64,000 nucleotides of DNA, taken from the NCBI GenBank assembly GCA_030765055.1, contig CM060953.1, positions 11,703,045-11,767,044 of the forward strand, written 5' to 3'. The translations under genes were made by a program, and so were the position numbers. This stretch comes from Mantis religiosa (taxonomy: Eukaryota > Arthropoda > Insecta > Mantodea > Mantidae). The notes beneath the pieces are model-generated. The model searched no databases, was not told where the DNA came from, and saw only the letters and a list, made by a program, of their open reading frames with translations. Positions 21,701-32,828 of this stretch are shown in pieces (within the stretch, counting starts at the first letter, position 1; each line of letters opens with the position of its first letter).

Positions 21701-21724
21701 AGATGTCAGACTGCAAATATAAAA

Positions 21725-22390
21725 TTGTTTTTATAGCTGAAGAAGTGATGTTTACAGAAAATTCCAAGATTAGTTGATGGCATTGTAAAGAGAAGACTGG
21801 AATGTTTGGTAGTACTTGCTGGTATCCATGGATATTGCGCACGCGAACGTGTTCTTTCGCGTAACGTCGCAGCATAGTTGATTATGTATTTCAGAAATGC
21901 ACCAGCCTTCTGGTTTCGTACGTATTGTATTATCATACACGATGAGAAGCGTTTCATAAATAATATTTTAAGTAGTGTGAATTTGGTTGGTTTTCCATTG
22001 AGTTTTATGATGACATTAAAATATAGCTTCCAGTTATCAATGTTTTCAGAGGTGTGAACATCAAATAGTGCTCTCAGACACCGATATGTGGCACTCATTC
22101 AGGAACATCAGTCTTTTGTTAAGTGAAATACGATACAGTTCACTATTAACTCTCAAAGATTGCGCTAGATGTATTTGTAATAACTGAAATGTTAAAATTC
22201 TTAATATTTATTATTTTGGATATATAAAACATGTATTGTTGCAGTAAGTTGCTCCAGAGTTCCTTTTGTCTTCTGTACCTGGTTACATCTCGACGTATAA
22301 CTACAATATAAGGAAATTCCAAGAGATACGATATTTGGTTTTTAGAAGCAATAGACTATAAAATTAGAATAAATATCATGAAATTCGCAA
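21725..22390. other. AT-rich spacer upstream of U2 copy 2
   Basis: No gene recognised. Inverse match to 1560-2220. Confidence 0.5.
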
Positions 22391-22397
22391 GTTTGTC

Positions 22398-22587
22398 ATC
22401 GCTTCTCGGCCTTTTGGGCTAAGATCAAAGTGTAGTATCTGTTCTTATCAGCTTGATATCTGATATGTCCCCCACTGGGGGACTAAAGTATCAAACTGAT
22501 TTTTGGAATATGACGGAGGTCTAGGAGCATGCTCCACCTCTGTCACGGGTTGGCCTGGCATTGCAGTACCGCCAGGATCGGCCCACC
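22398..22587 (+). ncRNA. U2 snRNA-like sequence, copy 2
   Basis: Shows the U2 landmarks in order: ATCGCTTCTCGGCC start, GTGTAGTATCTG branch-site pairing segment, stem-loop II region with the perfect hairpin GTCCCCCACTGGGGGAC, Sm-like TGATTTTTGGAAT, and TTGCAGTACCGCCAGGATC near the 3' end. Copy 1 has one mismatch in that hairpin (GTCCTCC), so copy 2 is the better folded. GGAGCATGCTCC here is GGAGCTTGCTCC in copy 1. Both have the extra G in CCTTTTGGGCTAAG. Functional status is unknown. Confidence 0.87.
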
Positions 22588-22729
22588 TTATAATCTCAAA
22601 TCACTTGGAAAATCACACAGAAGCTGAACAGGCAGAAGGGGGGGGGTGCATATGTGTCGTCAGCATATCCCCAATCCCATGAATGATAGATTTGTCAGGA
22701 GAACTATAACTTGTATAGAAAAATGGGTA

Positions 22730-22915
22730 TATTACCCAAACCCTGATACCTCGAAACAGCGCCTTGATCCCCGCCAACCTGCCAAAGGCATCGTGAAATG
22801 AAATCAATTTGGTCCCACAGTAATCTTGTGTGTCTGGTTGAATATTGAAAGTGTGATTTACTGGAAGTTTGCTCCAAAAGAACGGAGGATTTATGGGGAT
22901 CTTTATTCTCAACAA
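22730..22915. other. Segment specific to the right arm
   Basis: Has no match in the left arm (956-1190), although the flanking sequences match. No coding motif seen. Confidence 0.5.
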
Positions 22916-24150
22916 CTAAAACGAGTTGTTGAAGGGAAATCCCTTCAGGATAAGAGAAAACCTCCAACGTTAAGTCATATCGGACGATGAATGAAATGAT
23001 GTTCAAATGAGTACAGGGTACATAGAGCTTAGAGTTACCAGACATTCATCTTTAAGGATAAGAGAAAACCTCCAACGTTAAGTCATATCGGACGATGAAT
23101 GAAATGATGTTCAAATGAGTACAGGGTACATAGAGCTTAGAGTTACCAAACATTCATCTTTCAGGATAAGAGAAAACCTCCAACGTTAAGTCATATCAGA
23201 CGATTAATGAAATGATGTTCAAAGGAGTACAGGGTACATAGAGCTTAGAGTTACCAGACATTCATCTTTCACGATAAGAGAAAACCTCCAACGTTAAGTC
23301 ATATCGGACGATGAATGAAATGATGTTCAAATAAGTACAGGTTACATAGAGCTTAGAGTTACCAGACATTCATCTTTCAGGATAAGAGAAAACCTCCAAC
23401 GTTAAGTCATATCGGACGATGAATGAAATGATGTTCAATAAGTACAGGGTACATAGAGCTTAGAGTTACCAGACATTCATCTTTCAGGATAAGAGAAAAC
23501 CTCCAACGTTAAGCCATATCGGACAATGAATGAAATGATGTTCAAATAAGTACACGGTACATAGAGCTTAGAGCTACCAGACATTCATCTTTCAGGATAA
23601 GAGAATACCTCCAACGTTAAGTCATATCGGACGATGAATGAAATGATGTTCAAATAAGTACAGGATACATAGAGCTTAGAGTTACCAGACAATCGTCTTT
23701 CAGGATAAGGGAAAACCTCCAACGTTAAGTCATATCGGACGATGAATGAAATGATTTTCAAATAAGTACAGGGTACATAGAGCTTAGAGTTATCAGACAT
23801 TCGTCTTTCAGGATAAGGGAAAACCTCCAACGTTAAGTTCTATCGGACGATGAATGAAATGATGTTCAAATAAGTACAGGATACATAGAGCTTAGAGTTA
23901 CCAGATATTCATCTTTGAGGATAAGGGAAAACCTCCAACGTTAAGTCATATCGGACGATGGATGAAATGATGTTCAAATGAGTACAGGGTACATAGAGCT
24001 TAGAGTTATCAGACATTCATCTTTCAGGATAAGAGAAAACCTCCAACGTTAAGTCATATCGGACGGTCAATGAAATGATGTTCAAGTAAGTACAGGGTAC
24101 ATAGAGTTGAGCGTTGCCAGACATTCATCTTTCAGGATAAGGGAAAACCT
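22915..24150 (-). repeat. Satellite A, right array (reverse)
   Basis: About 11 monomers of about 108 bp, marked by AGCTTAGAGTTACCAGACAT and GGATAAGAGAAAACCTCCAA. Only the 108-bp form is present here; the 87-bp dimeric form of the left arm is absent. The array ends at 24,150 with a degenerate copy. Confidence 0.93.
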
Positions 24151-24224
24151 GCAACTGGACAGCTCTTCTTGGAAACCGGCCTTAAAAATGGAAATCCGTT
24201 AACTTAAGGAGCACAGATCTATAC

Positions 24225-24440
24225 AGCTTGATCATCAAGTTAGGTAGTTACTTTTGTTTGACTCAAATAATTTCTGTACTCACGCCATCTCCTGACCTGC
24301 CGTTTAATTTACTGGAAACAGTCATTTGTTCAGTGATGTGAATACTGATAGTGTTTTGTTTTTGTTTCTATTTGTACTATATCCAGTGATAAATTTGTGG
24401 TTATAACATTATAAAATATCCTGATGATTGAAGAGATGTA
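24225..24440 (+). repeat. Dispersed repeat, second copy
   Basis: Matches 15,446-15,655 as described there. Confidence 0.6.
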
Positions 24441-24519
24441 CGGTCAGAAACGGTCGATTTCTGATCGTCTTCTCACCTGGCTTGCTTCCCGAGAAGATCT
24501 TGAACGTCTAGGTTTATTG

Positions 24520-24790
24520 GTAAGAAACCTTGAGGTGTGTATCCCTTTATACAGATTTTTGAGGGCATACCGTTCATATATTTCTACAAGCATTGGAGGA
24601 AAATAATAGATATTTGTTATTTTGTATCGTAATTGCTTGTTTATAGCTATTTAATAAATAATATATAATAGTTCCTTTTTGTACATTTTGTACTCAGCGA
24701 AAAAAAAAAGACTGCACTAGTAATGGTGTTCAACATTCGAAGCGTAGTCGAGCAACTGACACATTTGTATCGCTGTGATAGAATACACTG
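24520..24790 (+). repeat. Direct repeat upstream of the DEHGERF copy 2
   Basis: Shares blocks with 25,770-26,045: TATTGGTAAGAAA, CCGTTCATATATTTCTAC, GGTGTTCAACA and ACACATTTGTATCGC. The two copies bracket 24,790-25,740 in the same orientation. They are diverged, with several indels. Confidence 0.65.
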
Positions 24791-25740
24791 GGCAACGATG
24801 AAAATGTTTGGGTCTTAAAGATAGTAAATTTACATGTATTTCCGTGTGCTGAATTAAAAAATCACCATAAAAGTTATAGATTAGCTCTTGTTTTGAAGAT
24901 AACGTGACATTTCATTTTTTAGAGTGAAGATTTTAAATTTGGGGTACTTTTTGGGGAGTTGGCACACCTGTCAAATAACAAAACACAATCAGAGAGAAAT
25001 TCTGGAAATTAAGTAATGCAGAAGTTAAGGAAAGCATTTTTGTCGAACCACAAATAAGAGAACTTGTAAAGGATCTGCTGCATTTGACCAACTTTTGAAG
25101 GTGAAAGAAAAGGAAGCTTGGAAAGCCTTCAAGGGTGTTGTTCATGGAGTTTTAGGCAACAAAATAGATGACATCTACAAGCATTTGATGACAGTGCTCC
25201 TACAAAAATACCGTAACCTTGGATACAATATGTCCTTTAAGATCCATTTTCTCCACTCCCGCTTAGACTTTTTCCCTCCTAGTTGTGGAGCTGTTAGTGA
25301 TGAACATGGGGAGAGATTCTATCAGGACATTTCTGTTATGGAACAAAGATATCAGGGCCGTTGGAATGAAGTAATGCTTGGTCTTTGTATAGGGATTCTG
25401 TGGAACTCCATCACAAGAGGCAAGCTAAAAGACGACGAAGTTAATAGGCCACCACATGATTCTCTTCAGACACGACTATCTGCCAAGTATTTATCCAGCA
25501 GTTTAGAACTCTTAGCATGTAATTAGCAGTCAAAAAATCAAATGCATTTTCATTGTTGTTAGCATGTATGTAATTAAAATGTATCCTTTTCTCTCAATCC
25601 GTTAATATGTAATACTTCCACCTCGTGGATATCATAGAAACTAGAGCTAATACAAATTTTTCATTGTCATATTTGTTTTTCTCTACCCAAAATTAGTAGG
25701 AACTGATGAAGTGCTCGAAACATTCAAAAATAATTTTTTG
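24790..25740 (+). pseudogene. Repeated protein with DEHGERF motif, copy 2
   Basis: The longest frame (25,095-25,526, 143 aa) runs KEKEAWKAFKGVVHGVLGNK, NMSFKIHFLHSRLDFFPP, DEHGERFYQDISVMEQRYQG, and ends RLSAKYLSSSLELLACN. Upstream, SNAEVKESIFVEPQIRELVK is in another frame. The C-terminal tail is shared with copy 1. The extended homology outside the coding part (to the 3' AT-rich tail near 25,740) shows that the unit moved or was duplicated as DNA. Function unknown; probably a domesticated or mobile-element protein family. Confidence 0.62.
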
Positions 25741-25769
25741 TTGCCCAGTGGTATCAGTGCAATGCGACA

Positions 25770-26045
25770 TTCTGAAGATGTCTATGTTTATTGGTAAGAA
25801 ATCTTTAGGATTTTATCCTATTATTGACATTTTCAGCGGTTTTCCGTTCATATATTTCTACTAAAACTGGAGGAAAATTATTTATTATTAATAACTTCTT
25901 AACAATAATACATAATGGTTGCTTTTTGTACAAGAATGGGCAGGCGGAAATAGCGCTAATGGTGTTCAACAGCTGTTTAAGTGGATACATGCGAAAGGAA
26001 GTGGAGGAATTGACACATTTGTATCGCAGTGATAGAATATCTGGA
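25770..26045 (+). repeat. Direct repeat downstream of the DEHGERF copy 2
   Basis: Counterpart of 24,520-24,790. It contains a 75-aa frame (25,824-26,051) ending HLYRSDRISGI, with no recognised domain. Confidence 0.65.
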
Positions 26046-26049
26046 ATCT

Positions 26050-26540
26050 GAAGATGAAGCTCTCTTAGAGGCCTAAAGGAAAACTTTCGAGCGTGTTATT
26101 GCCACGTCTTTATGCCCTACACGAGGTACGGCTTTCCAATCCCAATAGAGCAGTGCACGCTGCTAGCCAATAAAAACCACCACCCCCTTCCATCCCTTCG
26201 GTAAAGGGTAGTGAGGATGTCAAACGTCAGCACCCGACCCGGGGTTGCTGGTGGTGGTATGAGAACGCAGGGAAGATATTCCAAATTCAAATGGACTGTG
26301 GGGGCTTAACCTCGTGGCATCCTGGGCGCTTAGCGTTGAGAGATGGAGGATTTTCAAATATACGAGAACACCCTTCGCTCCCTCTCTATATCGGAAACAC
26401 AAACTCCAACGAAATTGTGTTACAAAAATGTTATACTTTTCGATTTACACTTTATGTAGTACGACCTACCGTAAGTAGAGTAAATATTGCATTCCAACCA
26501 AGAATTCCGGATGGATCTCAACGGAAATACATGTTTTAAT
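26050..26540. other. No recognised gene
   Basis: Mixed GC-rich and AT-rich sequence. I see no domain in the short frames on either strand. Confidence 0.4.
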
Positions 26541-26544
26541 TCTC

Positions 26545-27255
26545 TCAAAATAATAGAGAGAATAAAATTACAGAAAGATTGCCTAGCACATGATCTAGGA
26601 ATCTTAAACCACGACATCATAACAGCTGAGGAGCAGATTGAATTATTAAAAGAAACTGCAGAGAAAGTTGATCTTCAGATGTCTTTCGAAAAAAAAAAAG
26701 AATATAGTTCCTGCAATAAACAAGCACCAAAATAAATGTCAACCAAATTAAGCGACGTTCATTTTGTTAAATATCTTGGGGAAATATTTAAGGAAAATGG
26801 AATCGAAACTACAGCAAACAAAAGCAAGTGCCAAAACATGCCAACAGCATTTCAGCTTACCTAAAACACATATAATGCAAAATGCATGTCTAAATATACA
26901 CAATTACGACCCTATAACACTGTAATTAAACCAGAGTGCCTCTGGGGGCACAAACATTATTTTTGAGCCGAAAAGCAGGTATCGAAAACATAGAAAAAGG
27001 ACTAATTTTATTAGAAAAAATGTGAGTCCACAAGTCGTAGTGAAGAATACAAACTTACAAGTAAAAAGGAAATAAGATAAAAATATATACAGACATCCAA
27101 AGTGACATTAGGAAAGGAAGGTTAACATTGTATGGAAATTAAACGATTAACTTCAAATAAGTTCACAAAAGTAACTATGGAACTTTAATGAAACAAGTAA
27201 AGCAAAGTAGACACTACAAAATGGATTGGTAAAATAAAAAAAAAATAAAAAAAAA
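26545..27255 (+). pseudogene. LINE reverse transcriptase fragment
   Basis: The translation in two frames gives DLGILNHDIITAEEQIELLK followed by VHFVKYLGEIFKENGIE and YNTVIKPECLWG. These are the palm/thumb and C-terminal landmarks of an insect non-LTR retrotransposon ORF2 (D-L-LA/G near the catalytic box, then F-YLG). The 5' part including the YADD box is not present. An A-rich stretch at 27,237-27,255 may be the 3' tail. Degenerate. Confidence 0.65.
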
Positions 27256-27685
27256 GTGTGCTTAAGAGCACAGGAGAGAAGTGAGCTGCAATTGTGCAGT
27301 GTGGACGAGTGGCAGACCACAATACATATGAGAATAGCTGGAGAACCACTGAATCAGCTGTTTCAACAAGATGTAGCAAAGGCACACTGCTCGCCAGAAA
27401 GTAAACGAGATCTTCGGTGTGCAGTGGATTGGACGAGATAGACCTCATTCGTGGCCTCCACTGTCACCTGGCCTCACACTCCATTTTTTCTATAGGTATA
27501 TCTAAAGCGGAAGGTTTTTCATACAAATCGTCAAATGTAGATGAGTTTGAACAAAATACCACCTTACCAATCAGTATAGTCAACCTGTAACACTCTTAAG
27601 AATGACAGAAAAATGTTTGGCTGCAGTAAAGCATTGTTTGAGAGTAAATGGAGAGCATGTTGAACAGCTCTATCAATTTATTTAA
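27256..27685 (+). pseudogene. DDE transposase C-terminus
   Basis: Shows LNQLFQQDVAKAHCSPESKR (the QQD catalytic Asp), then in shifted frames RPHSWPPLSPGLTPHSIFSI (the SPDLTPLDF position, where the catalytic Asp is lost) and CLAAVKHCLRVNGEHVEQLY up to a stop at 27,685. This is the end of a Tc1/mariner-superfamily transposase of the same broad group as 9760-10,400, but a different lineage. Inactive. Confidence 0.72.
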
Positions 27686-27689
27686 TTTA

Positions 27690-28510
27690 GCATTTAGAAA
27701 TAATATTTTATTTTACCCAATTTTGATGTTAAACAACCCTATAAAACGAAAATAATACTGTGTGTCACAGGGTATATAATAATCATACTTTGCACAAGAC
27801 TGAAGGGCAAACGGGCATCAAACTAATACATGTACACACGAAAGCCAGGGGTCCTGCAAAACTTTTTATAAAAGCCTCAGAGCATGAGCTTTTTAAATAT
27901 CTTAATAGTTAAGATGTTTTTGAAACAAATAAAACAAATTCCACTACTACAATAGGACAAACCTATGCAACATACAACGTAATTTGTTTTTTTTTTTTTT
28001 TATATCAGACGACAAAAGGAGCCATTTCTATTTTCGTCAGTTTTGTTCTTTAAGTAATCTTCTCTTCCAATTTGGTTGCGTATTTCTCTCTTGTTTCATT
28101 TTGCCCCGTTAATGTATTCTCTCTATTTTTCTTTTGTTTTTCTGTGTTCTCTCCGTAATGCTTCTCCTCTTTTGTCTGCCTTTTCCTGAACAAGGACCCA
28201 CGGAGAATTCCTAACTTATGCTTTTCGTTACTGGGTCCCGGGTGTATGTCCTCATTTTGTCCTCTTTTTTCTATGCTGCAGAGTTAAGCACCTCTTTGTT
28301 CCTTCCTGAACAAGAATTCGGAGTACTGTTTTTGCAATGTTCTCTCTTTGGGAAACGCAGGCCTTGATAAATCACAAGCTTACGTCTTTGATTACCCTTG
28401 ACTATCCTCGGTGACATATTTTATACACTTTATTGGCGTAAATTGGCGTAATTTTGGTTTTGAAATATATATGTAATCCAAGGAAGGTTTAAAATGTGAA
28501 AAAGAAAACC
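27690..28510. other. No recognised gene
   Basis: AT-rich with a poly-T run at about 27,988. A pyrimidine-rich stretch lies at 28,050-28,200. Confidence 0.4.
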
Positions 28511-28519
28511 TGAAGTAAT

Positions 28520-28640
28520 AATAGATCAGGTTATTAACTAAATATTAAATTACACACGCAAAAGTTTACGTAACACATACACCGTCTTTTATTTTCAACA
28601 AACAAAAGCACTACAAAGAACAAAGATATTCCACTGCTTG
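28520..28640 (+). repeat. Imperfect direct repeat, unit 1
   Basis: Matches 28,822-28,935: shared GGTTATTAA, TACACAC, AACACATACA and ACAAACAAAAGCA blocks in order. The pair is 300 bp apart. Confidence 0.55.
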
Positions 28641-28821
28641 CCAAAGCCTTCAAAGACATTTCACTTACCATATTTTATTAAACCACGTTTATCGTTTGTT
28701 TTCAAGACTAACTTTTTTTTTTTATCTAACAAGATGATTTACCTTTCAAAGATCAGACACAAACTTAACGCACTAAACGCTATGAATATTTTACCACAAG
28801 TGATGAAGTTCTTAACTGATA

Positions 28822-28935
28822 ATGGGCCGGGTTATTAATTAAATATAAAAGTACACACACAAACTTTCAGGGAACACATACATCTTCTTCTATTTTCGAC
28901 AAACAAAAGCATTACAAAGTTACAGATGTTCGCAG
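28822..28935 (+). repeat. Imperfect direct repeat, unit 2
   Basis: Counterpart of 28,520-28,640. Unit 2 leads directly into the DDE element. Confidence 0.55.
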
Positions 28936-29355
28936 AAGGCTATAGAATTCGACAAAGAAATCGCTGTATCGATCAGGATATTCATATGGAACATGTCATA
29001 GAGCTACGACCTTACAGACTGCATATGGAGTAACAACTGAAAGAAGCAGATTATGATAAACGAATCAGTTACTGTCGATGGTATCAGGGTACTCTTATTC
29101 CACGTCCATAACGTGGTTTACAGGTGAGGAATGGTTTCATCTGTCAGGCTACATAAACACACAAAACACCAGATATTGGGCTGCTGTAAACCCCCAAGTG
29201 ATCCACTAAACCCCACTGTACGATGAAAAGGTTGGAGTAAGATGCGCGCTGTCAGCTTCCAGGATCGTTGGTCCCGTTTTCTTTGATACGACTGTAGACA
29301 CTGAAGTTTATATGGGCATCTTCAATACATTTGTGGAGCAACTGGATTTAGAAAG

Positions 29356-30881
29356 GGAAGAAGCACAATTGACAATGTTTTTACTCTTAAACAAATAATA
29401 GAAAAACGATGAGAACAAAATTTAGAGACGCACTTACTATTTATTTAATATTATAAAGCTTTTGACAAAGTATCACGAATGATGCTGTGGAAAATTTTAA
29501 ATAATAGAGGAATACCTTCAAAACTAATTGAAGTTATAAAAGTATGTACATTGACACAAAAATAAAAATAAATAAAAGAGAACCAGTAATACTTAATGGT
29601 GGCGTAAGACAAGGTTGTCCTTTATCAATCGCACTTTTTAATTTGTATGTTGACGAAATAGTAAGGGTTTGGTCGAATAAAATCAATGGAGGCATTAATG
29701 TATCAGGAGCTAAATTGAAAACTATGTTGCATGCAGATCATCAAATAATAATGGCCGCAAATGAAGATGACCTGCAGAAAATGCTATATAGTCTAGATAA
29801 AATTGCTACAGAATATCGAATAAAAATATCAGCAAATAAATCCAATGGCATTTAAAGGAATTAATCCAGTAAGATAAAAATAGTGTTAGATGACATAATA
29901 ATTGAGCAGAAATCACACTTTTAAGTATTTAGGATGAAATGTCTCGTACCAAGAGGATGCTGATATAATAGAGAAAATAAATAAATTTAACTATGTAACA
30001 GGCACAATAAAAGAACATAAAAAATAAAGCAAGAAAGGCCTCTATAGTAAAACTATACAAAACAATGGCAATACCAACTCTGTTCTATGGATCAGAAACA
30101 TGGACACTAACATAAAGAAATTGTACGAGAATACAGACATCAGAAATGAAATTCATAAGAGCAATAGCAGGATATACCAAAATTGATAAAAAACGTAGTC
30201 AGGGTATTATGACAGAATTAAAAGTAGAAGAAATAAACCATACTATTGAAATAAATACAAATTAATGGAAAGAACATGTTCAGAGGATGAATAATAATAC
30301 TAAATATAGCCTTAAACTATAAAACTATAGGAAGAAGAAACCAGGGAAGACCGAAGAAAATATGGGCAGACCAATTTGGAGCCGGAATGGGTTAAACAAT
30401 CCAAAGCCGTAAGGTAGAAGAAGAGGAAGAGGAAGAGGAGGAAGAGGAGGAGGAAGAGGAGGAAGAAGAAGAGGAAGAAGAAGAGGAGGAAGAAGAAGAG
30501 GAGGAAGAAGAAGAGGAGGAAGAAGAAGAGGAAGAAGAAGAGGAGGAAGAAGAGGAAGAAGAAGAGGAGGAAGAAGAAGAGGAGGAAGAAGAAGAGGAGG
30601 AAGAAGAAGAGGAGGAAGAAGAAGAGGAGGAAGAAGAAGAGGAGGAAGAAGAAGAGGACGAAGAAGAAGAGGAGGAAGAAGAAGAGGAGGAAGAAGAGGA
30701 GGAAGAAGAAGAGGAGGAAGAAGAAGAGGAGGAAGAAGAAGAGGAGGAAGAAGAAGAGGAGGAAGAGGAAGAAGAGGAGGAAGAGGAAGAAGAGGAGGAA
30801 GAGGAAGAAGAAGACGAGGAGGAAGAGGAAGAAGAAGAGGAAGAAGAAGAAGAGGAAGAATAATAAGAAGAAGAAGCTGAA
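29356..30881 (+). mobile_element. LINE fragment with purine-rich 3' tail
   Basis: Reverse transcriptase landmarks are in order: YKAFDKVSRMMLWKILNN, GGVRQGCPLSIALFNLYVDE, then LHADHQIIMAANEDDLQK, where the usual (F/Y)ADD catalytic box has become HADH. The C-terminal parts are frameshifted (HVQRMNNNT, KKPGKTEENMGRPIW). The sequence then enters a GAA/GAG-rich tract of about 455 bp and returns to the transposase at CTGAATGACACC. It is 5'-truncated. The tail probably grew from the 3' simple-sequence end of the LINE. Confidence 0.8.
30415..30870 (+). repeat. (GAAGAAGAGGAG)n microsatellite
   Basis: About 455 bp of GAA/GAG trinucleotides with only A/G on the plus strand, apart from rare GAC. It would encode a Glu tract on plus and Ser, Leu/Pro or Phe/Leu tracts on minus; those frames are low-complexity artefacts. 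Confidence 0.97.
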
Positions 30882-31240
30882 TGACACCGAATTGAGAGAA
30901 GGTTATTTTCAGCAAGATGGAGCAACGTGCCATACATCTAATGACACCATGGAACTTGTAACCAGTTTCTTTGATAATCGAATAATCTCAAAAGATCTGT
31001 GGTCCCCCCGATCCGCTGACCTAACCTCACCGGATTTTTTCTTGTGCGGGTAACTAAAAATAGAGTGTACAGGAATAGGCCATGGACAATTGATGTTCTC
31101 AAGGAATTCATTCGAACCGAAATAAGTAACATTGGCGAGGACACTCTGAAAAACTTCAGAGAATATGGTGAGACGAGTACAAACATGAATACATGCTGGT
31201 GGAGTACACGTCCAACATTTTCTCTGAGATGTAAATAGTG

Positions 31241-32235
31241 TAATGTAATCTCCCAATTGTCTATTATATTCTCTCAAAGTTACACGTGTGTCCTGTTATT
31301 GGTTTAAAAGTTAAGGCCTACTGAAATGGTTCAGGTTTATTTGGATCGCACTGTATTATTGCTACAGTCTTTATAAAGCCAAAAATATGCATAGTTTAGC
31401 ACACAGAATGTTTCCAATTAATCATGAAGAAGGAGGAACAGGTAAAGAGAGGCAATTTCACCTTAAAATTGAGCTATTATGCGCCTTGCATTGGTATAAA
31501 AATTGCAGATAATAGACCAGTTACTGCAATTAAGAGCCCCGACTTGAGTACAGGTTTTTAACTTAGTAATGCCCGAATCATATAATACAGCGAAGTCATT
31601 TACACAGAAACGACCGGAAGCACAGCGAATTTATCGCCACAATTAACCGCCTTTCGTGCATGCAGCTTTTTCTAGACTCAAGCAGGGCTTTCCGCTCTTC
31701 AATCTTTATAACAATAAATCCGATTATCCGATTACGGAGGGAGAGAACGAACCGCTGCGATACTGACGGATAAGACAGACTTAAATTGACATTTACATCC
31801 TACAGTTCCCCACGGATCTCAAATTTGCAACATCGGAACGGAGAAAAGCAATGGAATATGTCAGTTGCATATCTGTTGAAAATAATGGTTTTTGCTTACT
31901 TAACTTCTCGGCTAGCACTTCTACTGTTTCTAAAACCTACACATGAGAACTTGCTTTACTTTCACTACCTATCGTGAGATAAACAATTGAATGTAATGAA
32001 AACTTTTGTTTCACACTAGCTGTGCAAAGGAAGAGTGAGAATGAAAAATTCAATGCCACAGCCCTGATTTGAACCATAAATCTCAAGGTCTACGTCAACA
32101 GAGAACGACCGGGAAGTCCATGGTATAAACCCCGGCTACGACACTAAATTTTTCAGACCGTAAAAATGTTAACTACATATTTTTAGTAGCTAAAATGGGC
32201 GGGGACTCCTATTTCTTTGCATGGCAAACATATAT
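31241..32235. other. No recognised gene
   Basis: A short piece near 32,040-32,150 (GAATGAAAAATTCAATGCCA, then TTTGAACCAT) resembles the SINE E head in minus orientation but is badly eroded. Otherwise nothing recognised. Confidence 0.45.
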
Positions 32236-32239
32236 ACAG

Positions 32240-32791
32240 TACGCGCAAATTAAGTTGAGCACTGGATTTAAGGTGTGGTGCGGGCAGAGTAAATAACAAG
32301 ATACATGTTGATAAGGCAGTGATTGAAAGAGTAACAAAAATCACATATCTAGGTTTGATTCTAGACAGTACGCTCACATGGAAGGACCATATCATGCATG
32401 TAATAAATAAGATTCTTCCTGTGTTAGCTGTAATTCACAGGCTGAAATTCAGAGGATTCAGTGTAAATCATTATCTACCATGCTTTAATTCAATCTCATT
32501 TGGATTACTTAAACATCTTGTACTCTGTTAAATATTTAATTCATGACCTCGAAGTACTTCAAAATCGTGCCTTGAAAATAATATACAATCTACCCTTTAG
32601 AACAAACACAAAAACACTCTACCATGTAACTAACATTTTACCATTACAAGTAAACATAGAGTTGTCCTTGATAATATATCTCCACAAAATAAAAAATAAT
32701 CTTCTAAAGTCCAATCTAACATTTGAAAGCTACACACAAACACAAACACAAACAAACACAAACACAAACACAAACACAAACACAAACACAA

Positions 32792-32828
<37 letters not shown>

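Larger units (their letters stand above)
21313..24160. repeat. Right arm of the inverted duplication
   Basis: Reverse-complement counterpart of 1-2612: mariner HTH remnant (plus), AT-rich spacer, U2 copy 2 (plus), satellite A (minus). The arm begins at the broken edge of a DDE element; the left arm ends about 25 bp before mariner 'a'. Confidence 0.85.
28925..31240 (+). mobile_element. DDE transposon (DUF4817-like) split by a LINE
   Basis: The left half (28,925-29,355) encodes SYCRWYQGTLIP and FHLSGYINTQNTRYWAAV, then SASRIVGPVFFDTTVDTEVY, up to FVEQLD. The right half (30,882-31,240) continues with LNDTELREGYFQQDGATCH (catalytic Asp in QQDG) and MELVTSFFDNRIISKDLW, to the end ENMVRRVQT. The uninterrupted relative at 9760-10,400 runs FVEQLDETELRQDYFQQ without a gap, which shows where the LINE entered. 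Stops and shifts in both halves make it inactive. Confidence 0.82.

Noticed and set aside
30312..30937. Long poly-Ser, poly-Leu/Pro and poly-Phe/Leu reading frames on the minus strand
   Set aside because: They are translations of the GAA/GAG microsatellite in three frames. No start context or non-repetitive domain.
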